The notes beneath the pieces were generated by a model. The model ran no database searches and was not told the DNA's origin. It saw only the letters and a list, made by a program, of their open reading frames with translations. Positions 35,040 through 46,558 of a DNA stretch of 64,000 nt are shown here, in pieces. Every line of letters starts with the position of its first letter. Positions within the stretch are counted from its first letter, which is position 1. Source of the stretch: Pseudorasbora parva (Eukaryota > Chordata > Actinopteri > Cypriniformes > Gobionidae); the NCBI RefSeq assembly GCF_024679245.1, contig NC_090177.1:24220950-24284949 (forward strand), given 5' to 3'. The position numbers and the translations under genes are program-made.

Positions 35040-36419
35040 AGGTGCCCTAGAATGATTTGAAACAATCTTTTAAATTGTTCTCTGATATCTAAATAGAGGG
35101 CATGTGGCTTATTTAAGCTCAAAAATTGTCCAGATGCAGTTTTAAAGGTCCATTTAAAACCCTAGAAATTGTCCCTAGGATGTAATGCTCTATTTTTACC
35201 TTATTTGGAAGGGTCATGAATATTAACGCAGAGTTCGACTCTGATTGGCTGTTTCACTGCACTGCTGCTCAATGACAGCGAACACATCTATACCATCCGT
35301 CATGGCAATGATTTGACAATGATAGCTTCTTAACTTTGAATCAGGAACTGAACTGGGTAGCATGTAAATATGCTGTTTACAGTAACGTTACAGTTTGACA
35401 GTAGAGTACTGATTTAAAAGTCGATTTATTTAGCCAAACAAATTAATGTAGAAGCCACTCAAAATAGTCAGTGTCATGCTTACTACTCACCTGCTGCTAA
35501 ATAATCATGCTTCAGCTCTCAAAATTGTATATTTATTTAACAAATTGACTAAGTCTTGTCAAATGTCTATCGTTTCAACTTAGATGGTGAAGGAGACGTT
35601 AGCTAACGTACAAGGATCGACTGAGGGATTGACATACTTATCTACTTTTGTATTTTATGACAACACTGGCAGGAAATAATATTAATTGTTGTCATTTGAT
35701 AAACTGTTATGTGTGCTACTTGGAGTTTCCAATACTAGCATTTTGCATTAGATCTAGACACAGGGGATATTATTGTAATGATGTCTTACTAAGAAACTTT
35801 TAATTTAATCAGAAATGGGTTCGACAGTTAAGAAGTGGGTAAAATCACTACTGTTTGCAGGAATATGGGTGGAATCGGCCCTTTCTTCAGTTTTAGATGC
35901 TGAACGAAACCTGCTATCCGTGGTGTCCGTGGTGAAATAGGCCGAGCAAACAAACAACTTTGAATTAAATTGTGTCGGTATCCGATTGTAAATAAACATT
36001 AACCATGACTGTTGACATTTTTTTTATGGGAAGGGTAAAGTCCTCACGTCCCCTGCACAGCCTGGAACATGACATTTGTGTCCATGATCTGCCGTTTTCG
36101 CTATCCCCGCGTGACGCTTGTTTATCTGACTGAACTTATTATTCAGATGCGCAGTTCCGCCTGACAATGAACATGGGCTGACATGCAAATGTTAGGGGCG
36201 TACATATTAAGGATCCCAGTGATTGCGTCACATGTGGAGTTATGTTGAAAATAGCCTGTTTTTCCGTGGTGTTTTTCACAAACAAGCTTTACATAAGAAG
36301 GAGGAGGCAATGGTGTTTGAGACTCACTGTATGTGATGTCCATGTACTAAATGTACTGATGTCCACTATGTTTATTTAACTATGGCAAGGTTAATTAATT
36401 TTTTCATTCTAGGGCACCT
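35040..36419 (-). mobile_element. TTAA-flanked, T2/Kolobok-like element carrying a THAP fragment (copy 2)
   Basis: 1380 bp with ends AGGTGCCCTAGAATGA and CATTCTAGGGCACCT, flanked by perfect TTAA at 35036-35039 and 36420-36423. It shares its interior with copy 1 (2627-3938), but about 200 bases near 35340-35540 are specific to this copy or lost from copy 1. The THAP frame is more damaged here. Confidence 0.87.
35805..35999 (-). pseudogene. THAP zinc-finger fragment, second copy
   Basis: Homologous to residues 32 onward of the copy at 3323-3622. The first cysteine pair lies upstream in another frame after small deletions around 36020-36060. The position of the zinc-ligand His is Tyr (TAT) here and Phe (TTT) in the other copy. 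The block after VCS.YFTT differs because of a short deletion. Non-functional remnant. Confidence 0.65.
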
Positions 36420-36423
36420 TTAA

Positions 36424-37270
36424 TTTCCAAAACATTTTATAGGATCTTCAGGGATGATTCTATTTTTATATCAATAGATACAGTAGGACAAAAAAAGAGC
36501 ATCATGTCATAGTCAGTAGCAAAGTCAAATCCACCCACCTTACCTTTCCTGACATTCAGATCTCTCTCACGCTCTCACACTCGCAGCCTCTTACTGTGTC
36601 GTCTACTGGGGGCCAGCTGTCCTCTGATGACATCACACACCCTTCCAGCTGCAGTACTGAGGGTGATAGGAACAGATGTTGGCTTTTTTTCTCTTTTTCT
36701 GTCCTCTGAAAACCACAACTTTCTCTAACCACCTCCAGTTACAGGGCCAAGAGTGCTGTTGACATCTGCTCTCAGCATTTCACTCATAATAAAGCCTTTG
36801 GCCAGGACAACATTTGTGGGAAACCACCCTCCTGCTTGCCACGTCCAATGCATTTTATTTTTGATGGCACTATAAAGTTAAGTTTGTTCTCATGATGCAT
36901 CCAAAAATGCATTTACAAAAGTCAAGGCGTTCAAACTGCCAAGAGACACATGGCCCAAGCTAATACTGTATGTAAACTGCGCATATGAATCTTATTATCC
37001 ATATTAGGAAAACAGTACAGGAGGATTTATTTGAGTTCCAAGGTTTGATAATGACCTGTTTTGGGCAAAATAAAATTACATTAAACAAACGATAGCAGCA
37101 GATGACCTTTCGTATCCTCTTTTAACCCTGTGACTGAAACAAAATCACTGTTGTTGGTGGGGGCTGTCAGTGAAAGGGGAGGATGTTCTGGGTCCTGTGA
37201 TGAGGGACCACATTAAAGTTATTTGATTTTATAATTTTCTTGTAATAATTTATTTTATAGATGTTTTTAT
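36424..37270. other. No gene; non-repetitive
   Basis: No repeat end or frame of interest. 36540-36800 has mixed composition and could be regulatory, without direct evidence. Confidence 0.4.
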
Positions 37271-37274
37271 TTAA

Positions 37275-37619
37275 AGGTGCACTGTGTACATTTTAACGGT
37301 ATAGCCACCGCTCACCCCTCCCTTTAAAAGAACAAAGCTATTGGGGCCGACAGGACAAAGTAGCTAGTGTTTCTTTGTAGAGAAGTTTGTCGATTTAGGG
37401 CTAATGTAGAAACATGGTGCCGCAAAATTGTAACTTTGTTGTAAGGGGAATAGAAATGGCTGATATCTACTAAATGAGTAGATAGAAATGGGTCATTCTA
37501 AGGTAATTAAAACATAATGGTTCATTATGTAAGGTCTTTATACACCACTGAAAACATAGTTATGTATATTATATTGCATTTCTGTCAATAGATCCTCATA
37601 AATACTACACACTGCACCT
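37275..37619. mobile_element. TTAA-flanked MITE (AGGTGCACTGTGTA family)
   Basis: 345 bp with ends AGGTGCACTGTGTA and TACACACTGCACCT, flanked by TTAA at 37271-37274 and 37620-37623. The interior phrase CATTATGTAAGGTCTTTATA is typical of a common fish MITE. No coding frame. Confidence 0.85.
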
Positions 37620-37623
37620 TTAA

Positions 37624-38437
37624 AATAGTCAGGGCTACACCCATAAAAATGTCCGACAAATTTGAACATGAGTCTTGGCCTTAATTGAACCCAATCATGA
37701 TGATGATGATGATATATAATCAATTGTTTCTCTTGTGTATAAAACAGAAATTATTAACATATTCACTGAACACTGAAACCACTTCAGCCCGGCTGCTTGG
37801 GTACCCGTACCGACACATGGAAGGGCCGCAGCTGTTCAGCCAATCTCTCTTTATGCATGTGGGAGAAAAAACATTAAGCAGGAATGGGCATTCTCCCCAC
37901 TTTTCTCATTACACAACTTTCCCCGTTCTGGCACAACATCACAACCTTCCCTCAAACACATCTGTGGGCACAATGAGCTGTCTCTGGCCTGGAGGATGGG
38001 GGAGGACGGAATCTCAGCTGTTCTAGTTGTCAGGACCCTGGGAAAGTGTTCTCTCCTCTCTTGCTCCCTCTTTCTATGCCCTATTGCTCTTTTCTCTTCC
38101 CTTCCCCCCTGCCTCATTTTTGATGCCCTGAAACCTGAGGACTTGCCTCTGATCATAATTTTAAGTAAGACCCAGTGAGGGAAAAGAGAGAGGTACCAAA
38201 AGGCTTAGTGGAACATTTATACTAAGGCATGAGATCCCTTTAAATTTGATTGATTGTTGGTTCTGCTTTGAGTTGTGATGTTGATCTCACCTCAGTTTTA
38301 ACAGGTGGACCTGTTTGATGGTTGCTACAGCTGTACACTTTTTGTCAGTGCTGTTGTCTTAGGTAGCCTACACATAAGAATGTACTGCTCAGCAAAACCA
38401 ACTGTGGTATGGAGCTAGAGTTATACATAAGCTGTCT

Positions 38438-38440
<3 letters not shown>
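37624..38440. other. No gene; non-repetitive
   Basis: Contains a (GAT)n run near 37697-37715 and a pyrimidine-rich stretch near 38050-38110. The short frames (up to 113 codons) have no domain. Confidence 0.45.
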
Positions 38441-38509
<69 letters not shown>

Positions 38510-38514
38510 ACACA
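38441..38514. repeat. (CA)n microsatellite
   Basis: About 36 CA units with one CATA interruption near the right end. Confidence 0.97.
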
Positions 38515-39224
38515 AAGCAAGGTACAAAGAGAAAGGGAAAATTCCACACAGCATTATAGCTTAAAGGAGTACTTCAGCGCTGGGAAGTTGAATCTGTATT
38601 TAAACTGGGTCATTAATGTAGTAGAAATGTGAAATTATTTTTTAATTTAGTGCTTTCTAGACTGAGAAAAGACAGAAAACTTATTTTTGTCTCATAGGGA
38701 TGAAAGACAACAATTCCCAGAATGCTTCACTGCCCACTCGCAAAGCCCCCGCTACTAGATTACTGAATCACTGATCACTTTCCCACCGCGACCACGTTCA
38801 TTTTCATAAAATCAGTTCAGTTAGAGAACAGATGCTACAATTAAAAACTGAACGTGTCTGTTCAATATGTGATTTAGCCGCTGAGGAGTCTCACAGGCCA
38901 AAACGCTGCAGGAGTCAGATATATTGACAGACATGGATGAGCTCCTGACGACAGCTGAGGTAAACGCGTCTGCGGCAAAGATTCACAGTGCATGTTCCGT
39001 CTGGCGCGTTTTCAGTTCAAGCCTTTGAAAGCTTAACTTTCATAGGAATTAGTTTGAGAAGTTGAAAGACTTACTTTGCTCTGCTGGCCGCACCATTTAA
39101 ACATGAATGCCTGAGTGTGATTTCCAATGAGCTGAGTGTGATTTCCTGTTTCCTGTCCCCCAGGCGCGAAAACATGTGGAAATGGCTCCCTCTGCTGGCT
39201 GTAGTCTTTAGCCTCTGGCCAACA

Positions 39225-39271
39225 ATTCCTCCCATGGCGCAAATTGATGATATTTGCGTCATGGGAGGAAT
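39225..39271. repeat. Hairpin homologous to 5840-5886, loop reversed
   Basis: Arms 39225-39244 and 39252-39271 pair with a single G-T mismatch. The loop is TGATGAT. Confidence 0.93.
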
Positions 39272-39316
39272 TTTTCCATAAATAAAATGCATAAATCTCT
39301 TGTCTCAGGGGGATAT

Positions 39317-39334
39317 GGGGGGGGGGGGGGGGGG
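39317..39334. repeat. (G)18 homopolymer
   Basis: Eighteen consecutive G. The other copy has GAGGGGGATATAAGAGGGG here, so the run grew within this element. Length is sequencing-sensitive. Confidence 0.9.
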
Positions 39335-39386
39335 TAGCATATGGCTTTTTGATACAAAGCCATATGCTAATCGCTGAAGTAACCAA

Positions 39387-41083
39387 ATAATGACTGAAAT
39401 GGGAACTTTTTAACTTAACTTCCATTTAAAGTTGTCATGAAGCGGAAATTGCAATCAACTGTATCCAAATGAAACGGCTTCTTGAACAAGAAAAAAAAAA
39501 TGTAGCGTAGGACTTTTTTGTTAGTTGCTAATAGCTGTGATCTCATAATGAGTATCAGGTTGCGAGCAGGGGAAATTAATGTTTTTTTGTTAAATTAGGC
39601 ATTTTCACAATTTTGAAAGCAATATTCCTCTATTTTTGAAGCATTTCTTCTCAAATGAAAATAGTTTTAAACAAAGCCATAGCTGCATTAACCCTTCCAC
39701 GTCTCCGAGCATTGTCAGCAACACACAGTATTGATGTATTATTCCTGAATGTATCAGTGTTTTTTAACAAATCGGTTGAGAGAATGATTCAAATGACTCA
39801 CCCATACCGGCAGTCAACTGTTGCTATACTCGCAAATCGACTCTTCAAGAAGAGTAGGAGTGATAGAGGCCTGAAACAAAGCTTAATGCTAAATCACTGA
39901 AGTAACGAAGTATAACTAAAATACATTTAAATTAGAAATGTGAATGAGATTTGTGTGAAAAAGTGGTTAAAATATTGTTGAGGTGATTATAGACAAAAGT
40001 GGGGTAATGTGACAATTTTGATGGTTCCCAGAGTGAGCAACCAAGCAGTTCAGCTGGGCCTCTCCTTCAAAAAGGTATCATTTTATGATATTCTTCATCA
40101 AAGAGATGGTGTTTGAGCCTCTCATTCTTAAAAAATAAGTACCTAAATCTCAGTCACCCCACTGTGTTCTGAAACATTTGACAGCTTCAATGTACAATCA
40201 GGTGTATCTGAATTGCTCTAATCCTTCAAATTAAAATGTTCTCCCCCTTCTGTGCTATTCTTAGATCAGTACCAAATGCCTATGTGTGCAATTGTAATGA
40301 GGGAGGAGAATTCTATAACTGATATAAGGCCTTGTAATCCCACTCTCGTCTAGATGTTAAATTCATTTGTAATTGCCCTTTTCCCAAACACAGGTCTGTT
40401 GCAGACATTCACTATTCCCCTGACTGCATGCGGGGACAATGAGAGGGGGATTTCTTATTTTCATCCCAATGAGACTCTAGAGAGCATAATAGATTTAATA
40501 CAGGTGTTGAGCATAAGAGACAGACGGCAGCTGATTTGCCGTCTCAGGGATTAACATATTCTCAAAAAGTGAAGGACAGTCCCACAAGACATTCTGAATA
40601 TGTTTTCATACTAAAGAGTCATTACTGCTAAAGGCCCCGATAGCCTATATTCACGGCAAAGTTCTTTTTTTAGCGGTTAAAAGAAGTAGTGAGTAGGCCT
40701 ATAAACATACAGTATAGACAGACAGAAACTATAAACCATTTTTAAAAGCTGCTAGTGCAGTGATCCTGGCCTTAAAAACATTGGAAATAATAATTTTAGC
40801 AATGTTATATAGTCTAATATGCATGTTTTTGTGTATAGCTACTTTGAAGGTCTTACGCACTCAAAAGTGCGTTGGAAAAAAATATGTACACCTATATCCG
40901 GGCTTTAAAGTCACAATTAACAAATGACAAATCAAAATGGACATTCCTTGTTTTTAAAGAATATGTAGCATTTATTATAAATTATTTATATGTGCACATT
41001 ATTATTATTATTCATGTGCCCTTGTAATCTTTAATCAAAATAATGTCCCCTCCCTCTTGCAGCAGTATCTCTTCTCTGATGAT
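39387..41083. other. No gene; possible conserved island at 40320-40560
   Basis: Most is AT-rich. 40320-40560 contains TAATTGCCCTTTT and GCAGCTGATTTGCCGTCTC in a non-repetitive setting, the texture of conserved noncoding elements near developmental genes. This is inference only. Confidence 0.35.
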
Positions 41084-41564
41084 GGCTGCATCGAAAAAAC
41101 CCAAAAAGCTGCCTTCGGAGGTTGCATTCCAAGGTAGGCAGGCATCAAGGCCCATCCGAATCCCATGTTTGGTTCCCTTCCTGTCTCGATACCATCATTT
41201 GACTGTTTTTTTTAAAGGGGGGGTAAAATGCTGTTTCATGCATACTGATCTTTTTACACTGTTAAAGACTTGGAATCCCATACTAAACATAGACAAAGTT
41301 TCAAAAGTTAAGGTGGACGTTTGATGGGAGTATTTCTTTGTCAAAAATACTACTTCCGGTTAGTCATAAGTTTCGGCAAGTTTTTTGAGATCATGCGTCC
41401 CCATTGACGTTAGTGGGGGCGGAATTTCCTTGTATGGGCCTTACGGACAATTCTACCGGAAGCGCGTGAGAGAGAGCGAGGGAGAGAGCGAAAGCAACAG
41501 CCTACGCCCATCAAAGCGCTGGTTTGTAGGATGCTGGACAGGTGACAATTACACATAGCACATA

Positions 41565-41809
41565 ATGTCACCAAAAAAGTGCGTTTTTGGTTGCCAGACC
41601 AAGACAGTCCTGCACAGATTCTCTAAAACCCCGCGTTAAGGCAACAGTGGATGTAATTTGCTTTTCCGGATCAGCAACTGAGTTGCGCGAATGTTTATAT
41701 CTGTTCGCTGCATTTCGGTGCCGACTGTTTCATAAACAAGGCCCAGCTCGACGCCGCATTTTCCCAATCGCCTAATGCTGAAGGATGGAGCAGTCCCAAC
41801 GTTAGAAGG
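41565..41809 (+). pseudogene. THAP zinc-finger first exon, frameshifted
   Basis: Starts MSPKKCVFGCQTKTVLHRFS, giving the first ligand pair C6 and C10, then hits a TAA. In the shifted frame the rest of the domain is clear: QWM, FAFPDQQ, then NVYICSLHFGADCFINKAQLD. C-S-L-H supplies the second zinc pair, here intact. After another frame change the closing motif reads RLMLKDGAVPTLEG, matching the THAP-terminal AVPT signature. The exon ends at AGAAGG|GTGAGT. So a full THAP domain is spread over three frames by about two indels and one stop. It binds DNA in intact relatives; here it is dead. Confidence 0.85.
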
Positions 41810-42021
41810 GTGAGTGAGACTGCTTCAAATGTCTGTGATTTTTTTAGTCCGCTTACTGTCTACACAAACCACGCGTAAACACACAAACACACGTGCACAA
41901 CTGCACTTCCCACATGTACACCTTCAAAGACAAAAATACGACGATATAATTCAAGTATAAATATGTAAATAACACAAGCCGCTAAGCATATTATATAGTT
42001 AGTGTATAACTTGTAACTTAC

Positions 42022-42131
42022 CACATACAGACGTCCTGCTCTAGTCGTTTTTGCTGCTGCTCCTGTTCAACTGCAGCCTCTGGGTCTGATTCCGGATCAT
42101 AGATGTATGGCTGTATCTGATTAAAAGCCAT
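42022..42131 (-). pseudogene. Acidic first exon resembling fish P2X7-tail-like proteins
   Basis: On the minus strand an ATG opens 36 codons beginning MAFNQIQPYIYDPESDPEAA, followed by a Q/E-rich run, and ending at ATGTG|GTAAGT, a consensus donor. The frame is undamaged to the splice site. The QPY.(Y/F).PESDPE opening resembles the start of the many fish proteins annotated as P2X7-like, which carry only the cysteine-rich cytoplasmic (ballast) domain. That downstream domain is not present here, so this rests on a short, memory-based resemblance. It runs toward the THAP exon. It could instead be an unrelated acidic leader. Confidence 0.5.
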
Positions 42132-42733
42132 ATTTTTATTTTGAATAAAGTTTTTTTCCCGCTGTTAGGGATGACGGACTCGACTCAATACACAGCGCGC
42201 TGCTGCACACGTCATTATTTAGCTCCGCTCACACGACACGCCCCCACCCGCTCGGCTTTTTTCGGAAAGACTCGGAACAGCGCATCTTTCTTATATAATT
42301 ATTAAAAAAATAAAGACTTTTCGGAGATATGCAGGATGCAATGCTACTCTATAGGTACTCAAGATTGACATGACACTGACTGAAACTGAGTGTTTCACCC
42401 CCCCTTTAAGGAATAATAGATGTATCCTTCACTGCCTTTGATATCCCACAATACTGTGCCTTTCATTCTGTGACAACTAATTTAGAAAAAGCAAGATGGC
42501 GTCTGAAAGTTGGGGTTGCTGGTCAATTTGTGTGAAACTGTACCTTTATTGTACATTTACTGTACATTGTATACATTATGTACATTTTTAACTAATGTTT
42601 CCACCTTTTGATGTAATTTCTAATGAAAAATACGAATTAATTATTATTTTAGTTATATGCTGCCTGCAAAGTCATTGACTATAAGGCAGCGTACGTGGCA
42701 ACAAGTCAGCTACCTACATTTTCGGACGCAGTC

Positions 42734-43799
42734 TATGTGTTTACTGGCGCATGGGCTAGACAACATGTCACTCACATGAGATCATATCAATAGCAAACCA
42801 CAAAAAACCTGACGATCCAGTCAATTCCTTGAAACTTTCAAAAGTCCCGCCGTACATCTGAAAGGTGCGATTTTTTTTGTCCGTTTATGCAAAAATCCAG
42901 CATATAGCCTCAGTTCTGGCAGTTAGTCAAAGTTAGTGAAGCTTGCATCAGCTGACCGTCAGCTGATCACATCTACCTATAGTCGATGTCTATCACAGCA
43001 TCCATGTAAGCTCCTTCAGTACTAGCTGCTATTGCGTTTCTCTGGAGCTAATTACCCTTCTCCATCCCCAGCTCCTCCTCTCGTCAGTCAGGATTTTGTA
43101 TTCTGATTCCTCCTGAATCAGACTAAATTCCCTAATTAGGTTGTACATTTTAATATCGACATTGATGGTATAAATCTAAAAGCTGCATGGATGCGTACAG
43201 GGAGTTCTTGCCCAGAAAAGAACCATACCACCAATCTAAACTGTATGTTAATTGTCTACCACTTTGACGATATTTTACTTTGATGAATTTACATTTCTGA
43301 TCCTGACGGAAATGTAAATTTTTTTACCAAAGTTCTAGGCAAGTCAGCTGCCTAAGTTTTCTGATGCAGCCATTTTTTGAGAAGCCGTTTCACTCGGATA
43401 GACATCCCAATAGAGAAGAAAGGTCTATTGCAATTTCCATTTCACGATAACTTTAAGCTATAAAGCTAATGTATTTGTCATTTGGTCACAAATTATCAAC
43501 TCCGGCAAGGTTATCAATAGGCCCATTATAAATTTAATTTGTCAATTATTTAATACATTTAGCCCTCCCTGTCTCAAAAGAGAGATATGGCAGTTTCAAA
43601 CACTTGAACTGTCTGAAATACATGATTCTGACTGGCCAATCGCACCAGTCAGCTCTTTGCTCAAATTCTCTGTGGGCCATGGCAGTATATAGACCGCTAA
43701 AGAAAGATACATAGTATCGGCCATCACTGCATCCACAAATAACGAAGAATAAGCCTTTAAATGCTTAACAAGAAAGTCTTCAGTAGTATTCATGTGTGT
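42734..43799. other. No gene; one repeat-end fragment
   Basis: Mostly unassigned sequence. A terminal fragment of the GGCTGCRTCCGAAA family lies at 43330-43373. Confidence 0.5.
43330..43373. mobile_element. Right-end fragment of the GGCTGCRTCCGAAA family
   Basis: GCAAGTCAGCTGCCTAAG followed by TTTTCTGATGCAGCC matches the right ends at 30665-30698 and 42700-42733. Confidence 0.65.
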
Positions 43800-44720
43800 G
43801 AGAATTCACGTTCTTAAGATTACTTGTAAGCCTCTATTCTTTATCTAATATTTACACAATCAAAGCTTGTGAGAACATCAAAACAATGTGGCTCAACAAG
43901 AAATGTGGAATGAAGATCTATGCAGAATAAAACCATACTTAAGGCTCTTCATCTCTCAAGACTGCAGGCTTTACATGACATATGGGACCCCTTGTCATAA
44001 TTATTCTTTCTTCCATTCAAACTTGTCCTCCACAAAAGAAAAACGCACTTGTGCGGTTTTGAGAACTGTGGCTGCACATATTGTAAAATGCATTAAGACG
44101 TAGCAATCGGCCTCAATGTCCAAAAGCCTGTTGGTGCTACATACAATGTCCCTCCAGCCTGAATGCGAATAAAGACAAGGCTTCAGTTAACAGAGAGAGA
44201 TTCCTTGCACTGGCATGAGGCTGACTGGCACAACACAAGCACCTTTTATTACCGTCATAATTAATGACCCACAGTGCCGCAGATCTGAAAAGAAGCCTGT
44301 TTCCTTAAAGGGAATTAGAAAAAGCAAAACGACGGCCAAAAAGAGCTCAATTAATAACAAAGTGGGCACAGCTCTGGGATAACACAAACAAGGCAGAACA
44401 TCAGTCAAACGCACAGACATTTTGGATAAACAAATGCTTGATTCATTTCTCCAGCCCGATGGGACTACTGATTAAATTAGAAAGCTGAAGAAGCGACAAT
44501 CAACATGCTTGAGGATAAACAATGCTAGTGTGCTGTAGGGGGCAAAACAAATTTAAACATTCAATGCAGTTTGACACAGGGAGCCCCAGCTGGGTCAGCG
44601 CTGAGCATATCACACAAAATATATATGTAATTGGTAATGTCCACCTCAATATATGTCACAGGCTGCAAAATGTAAATGGATCCTATCACAATGTTGTGAA
44701 ATTAACATGATGCTCAGACA
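43800..44720. other. Non-repetitive TAAT-rich island, candidate conserved noncoding cluster
   Basis: Roughly 900 bases free of repeat signatures, with several homeodomain-type cores (CATAATTAATGACC near 44259, CTCAATTAATAACAAAG near 44346, TGATTAAATTAG near 44470). No coding frame beyond 80 codons. The texture resembles deeply conserved enhancers near developmental genes; conservation cannot be tested here. Confidence 0.35.
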
Positions 44721-44799
44721 ATTTTCAATATACGTATGTCCAACATCAGTTGCTTCATGTGATATTTTTGTCTGCTTTTCTTTATGATAGAGAAAACAA

Positions 44800-46558
44800 A
44801 ACTGAACGAGCAGCATTTAGCGGGGTTCAAGCCATTTAAGGTTTTTAAGCATTTGACACCTTTTGCATGAAAGGCTTTTAAGCACTGAATGAATTTGAGA
44901 GATATCAGGTGAAATGAAGTGATAAACTGACAAAATGTGATTTTAAATATTATAATAATGACTTTATAAAGTCTAAATATGAATTGATCAGGAGAGTGCA
45001 GAGAATCATACTGCTGTGGTTTGGTTCCGATCAGGCAAAAAACCTAGGACTAGTTTGCAAAACGAGGTTTTTAAAATAATTGTGAATATTTAAATAAAGA
45101 TTTGATTGACAGTATTGGTTATAGAGGCAAAGTTGTTCAGTATGAGAAGATCTATCATAATATATGCATATTATGTGGCTGTTTTAACCCCACCTGATTA
45201 CAGAGATTCACCATAGGGAATACATGGTTTTCAAAGCTTTTTAACACTTATAGCGCCCCCTATACTCCGATCTCCATAAAACTTTGCATGTGTCTTCAAC
45301 ATGTTATGCCACATATACCCAACAATTTCCGTGAAGTTTTGAGTTTCCCCTTAGGATTTATAGGCTTTTGAGTGTATTTTGCCACGCCTCTTTTCTAAAT
45401 GGCCCTGTTATAGCCATCCAAATGCAAAAAATCTACTTTTTTTTGATAATTATTGATCTAGAGAGTCCAGAGAATTGTCCTAGACTGGTTTGGTTCTGAT
45501 TGGGCAAAAAACCAGGGACTAGTTCGCAAAAGTAGGTTTTTAACATAATTGCAAATATTTATTTAATGATTTGATTGACAGCAATGGTTCTGGAGGCAAA
45601 GTTGTTCAACATGAGGAGATCTATCATATGATATGCATATTTTGCCGATGTGTGCAACGCCACGTGATTGCAGAGCCATAAAACTCGTTAGCGCCAGCTA
45701 GTGGCCGATTTCTTTCAAAATTCTTACAGACCTCTAGGACCATGAGTTAAACATGCCCACTGAGTTTTGTTCCAATCGACCTCCGTTAACCCTGTCTAAA
45801 AGGTGCTCAAATTTCATTGGCCGATGGCGGCCATGTTTTTTGAGATACGCCAATGTTCTCATAGACATACATGGTACCTTGGGCCAAGACATTGCATACC
45901 AATTTTCCAGTCAATCGGACTAGCGGTCGCGTGGTTATAGCCCTTTTTGTGTTTTTTCCATGTTATAGCGCCACCAAGTGGCCAATCGTCGCGATTTTTT
46001 TATCGTGACCAAAGAGTGAGCCCATACACATGTGTACCAAGTTTGGTGAAGATATCTCATTTCTTGCTGTAGTTATAGCCTCTATAGTAAAATAGGCTCC
46101 GCCTTAAATGTACATTTCCACGCCCTTTTTCGTTCATGAGTCAAAATTTCAACTTTTTTTTGATAATTATTGATATTCAGACTAGAGAGAACATTTTGGC
46201 ACTAGTTTGGTTCTGATATGTCAAAAAAACAGGGACTAGTTCGCAAAAGTAGGTTTTTGACAAAATTCAAAATGGCGGAAAAATTTGCATACCGGAAATG
46301 AAATCGGAGATATACGTTTTGTTCGTCATGGTCTCAGCTTTCCAATGATATAAGACACTTGACCCTTAGGATGAACGGTTTAGGAGTTATGAGCCAATTC
46401 GCGTTTTTGGTTGCTGTAGCGCCACCTATTGGCCAATCTGGCTCATAATTTGATAACCTCTCCTCGATTTTTGGACTACCTATTGACAAAGTTTGAAGTC
46501 TCTAGCATTTACGGTTTGGTCTGCACGATGAGTTTTACGGCAGAATAATAATAATAAT
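44800..46558 (+). repeat. Array unit 1 (type B, diverged 5' end)
   Basis: The 5' edge is degraded (GAACGAGCAGCATTTAG). Type B is marked by GCATTTGACACCTTTTGC and GAGATATCAGGTGAAATG. Ends in (AAT)n without the 3' hairpin. Confidence 0.85.

Larger units (their letters stand above)
38565..39386. mobile_element. TTAA-type hairpin-bearing MITE (AGGGGTACTTCAGCG family), copy 2
   Basis: The left end is TTAA (38561-38564) then AGGAGTACTTCAGCG. The right end CGCTGAAGTAACC has lost its last bases and target copy. The interior matches 5238-6013, with an 18-base G run inserted or expanded at 39317-39334. Confidence 0.8.
41216..42405. mobile_element. TTAA-flanked, T2/Kolobok-like deletion derivative with two convergent first exons
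   Basis: 1190 bp, with ends AGGGGGGGTAAAATGC and GTTTCACCCCCCCT, flanked by TTAA (41212-41215 and 42406-42409). The uninterrupted host copy at 30307-30310 shows the single TTAA before insertion. Inside are a plus-strand THAP exon ending at a GTGAGT donor and a minus-strand acidic exon ending at a GTAAGT donor, facing each other 212 bp apart. All downstream exons, including any transposase core, are gone. Confidence 0.88.
41084..42733. mobile_element. TIR element (GGCTGCRTCCGAAA family), copy 2, split by a nested transposon
   Basis: The left half (41084-41215) matches 30177-30310 and the right half (42406-42733) matches 30307-30698, including GATATCCCACAAT and AAGATGGCGTC. The right end TTTTCGGACGCAGTC is intact. 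The 1190-bp gap is filled by the TTAA element. Confidence 0.85.

Noticed and set aside
36240..36343. Upstream minus-strand frames within the two THAP-bearing elements as additional exons
   Set aside because: They overlap the THAP start in a different frame and differ between copies by frame-breaking indels; more likely leader or promoter sequence.
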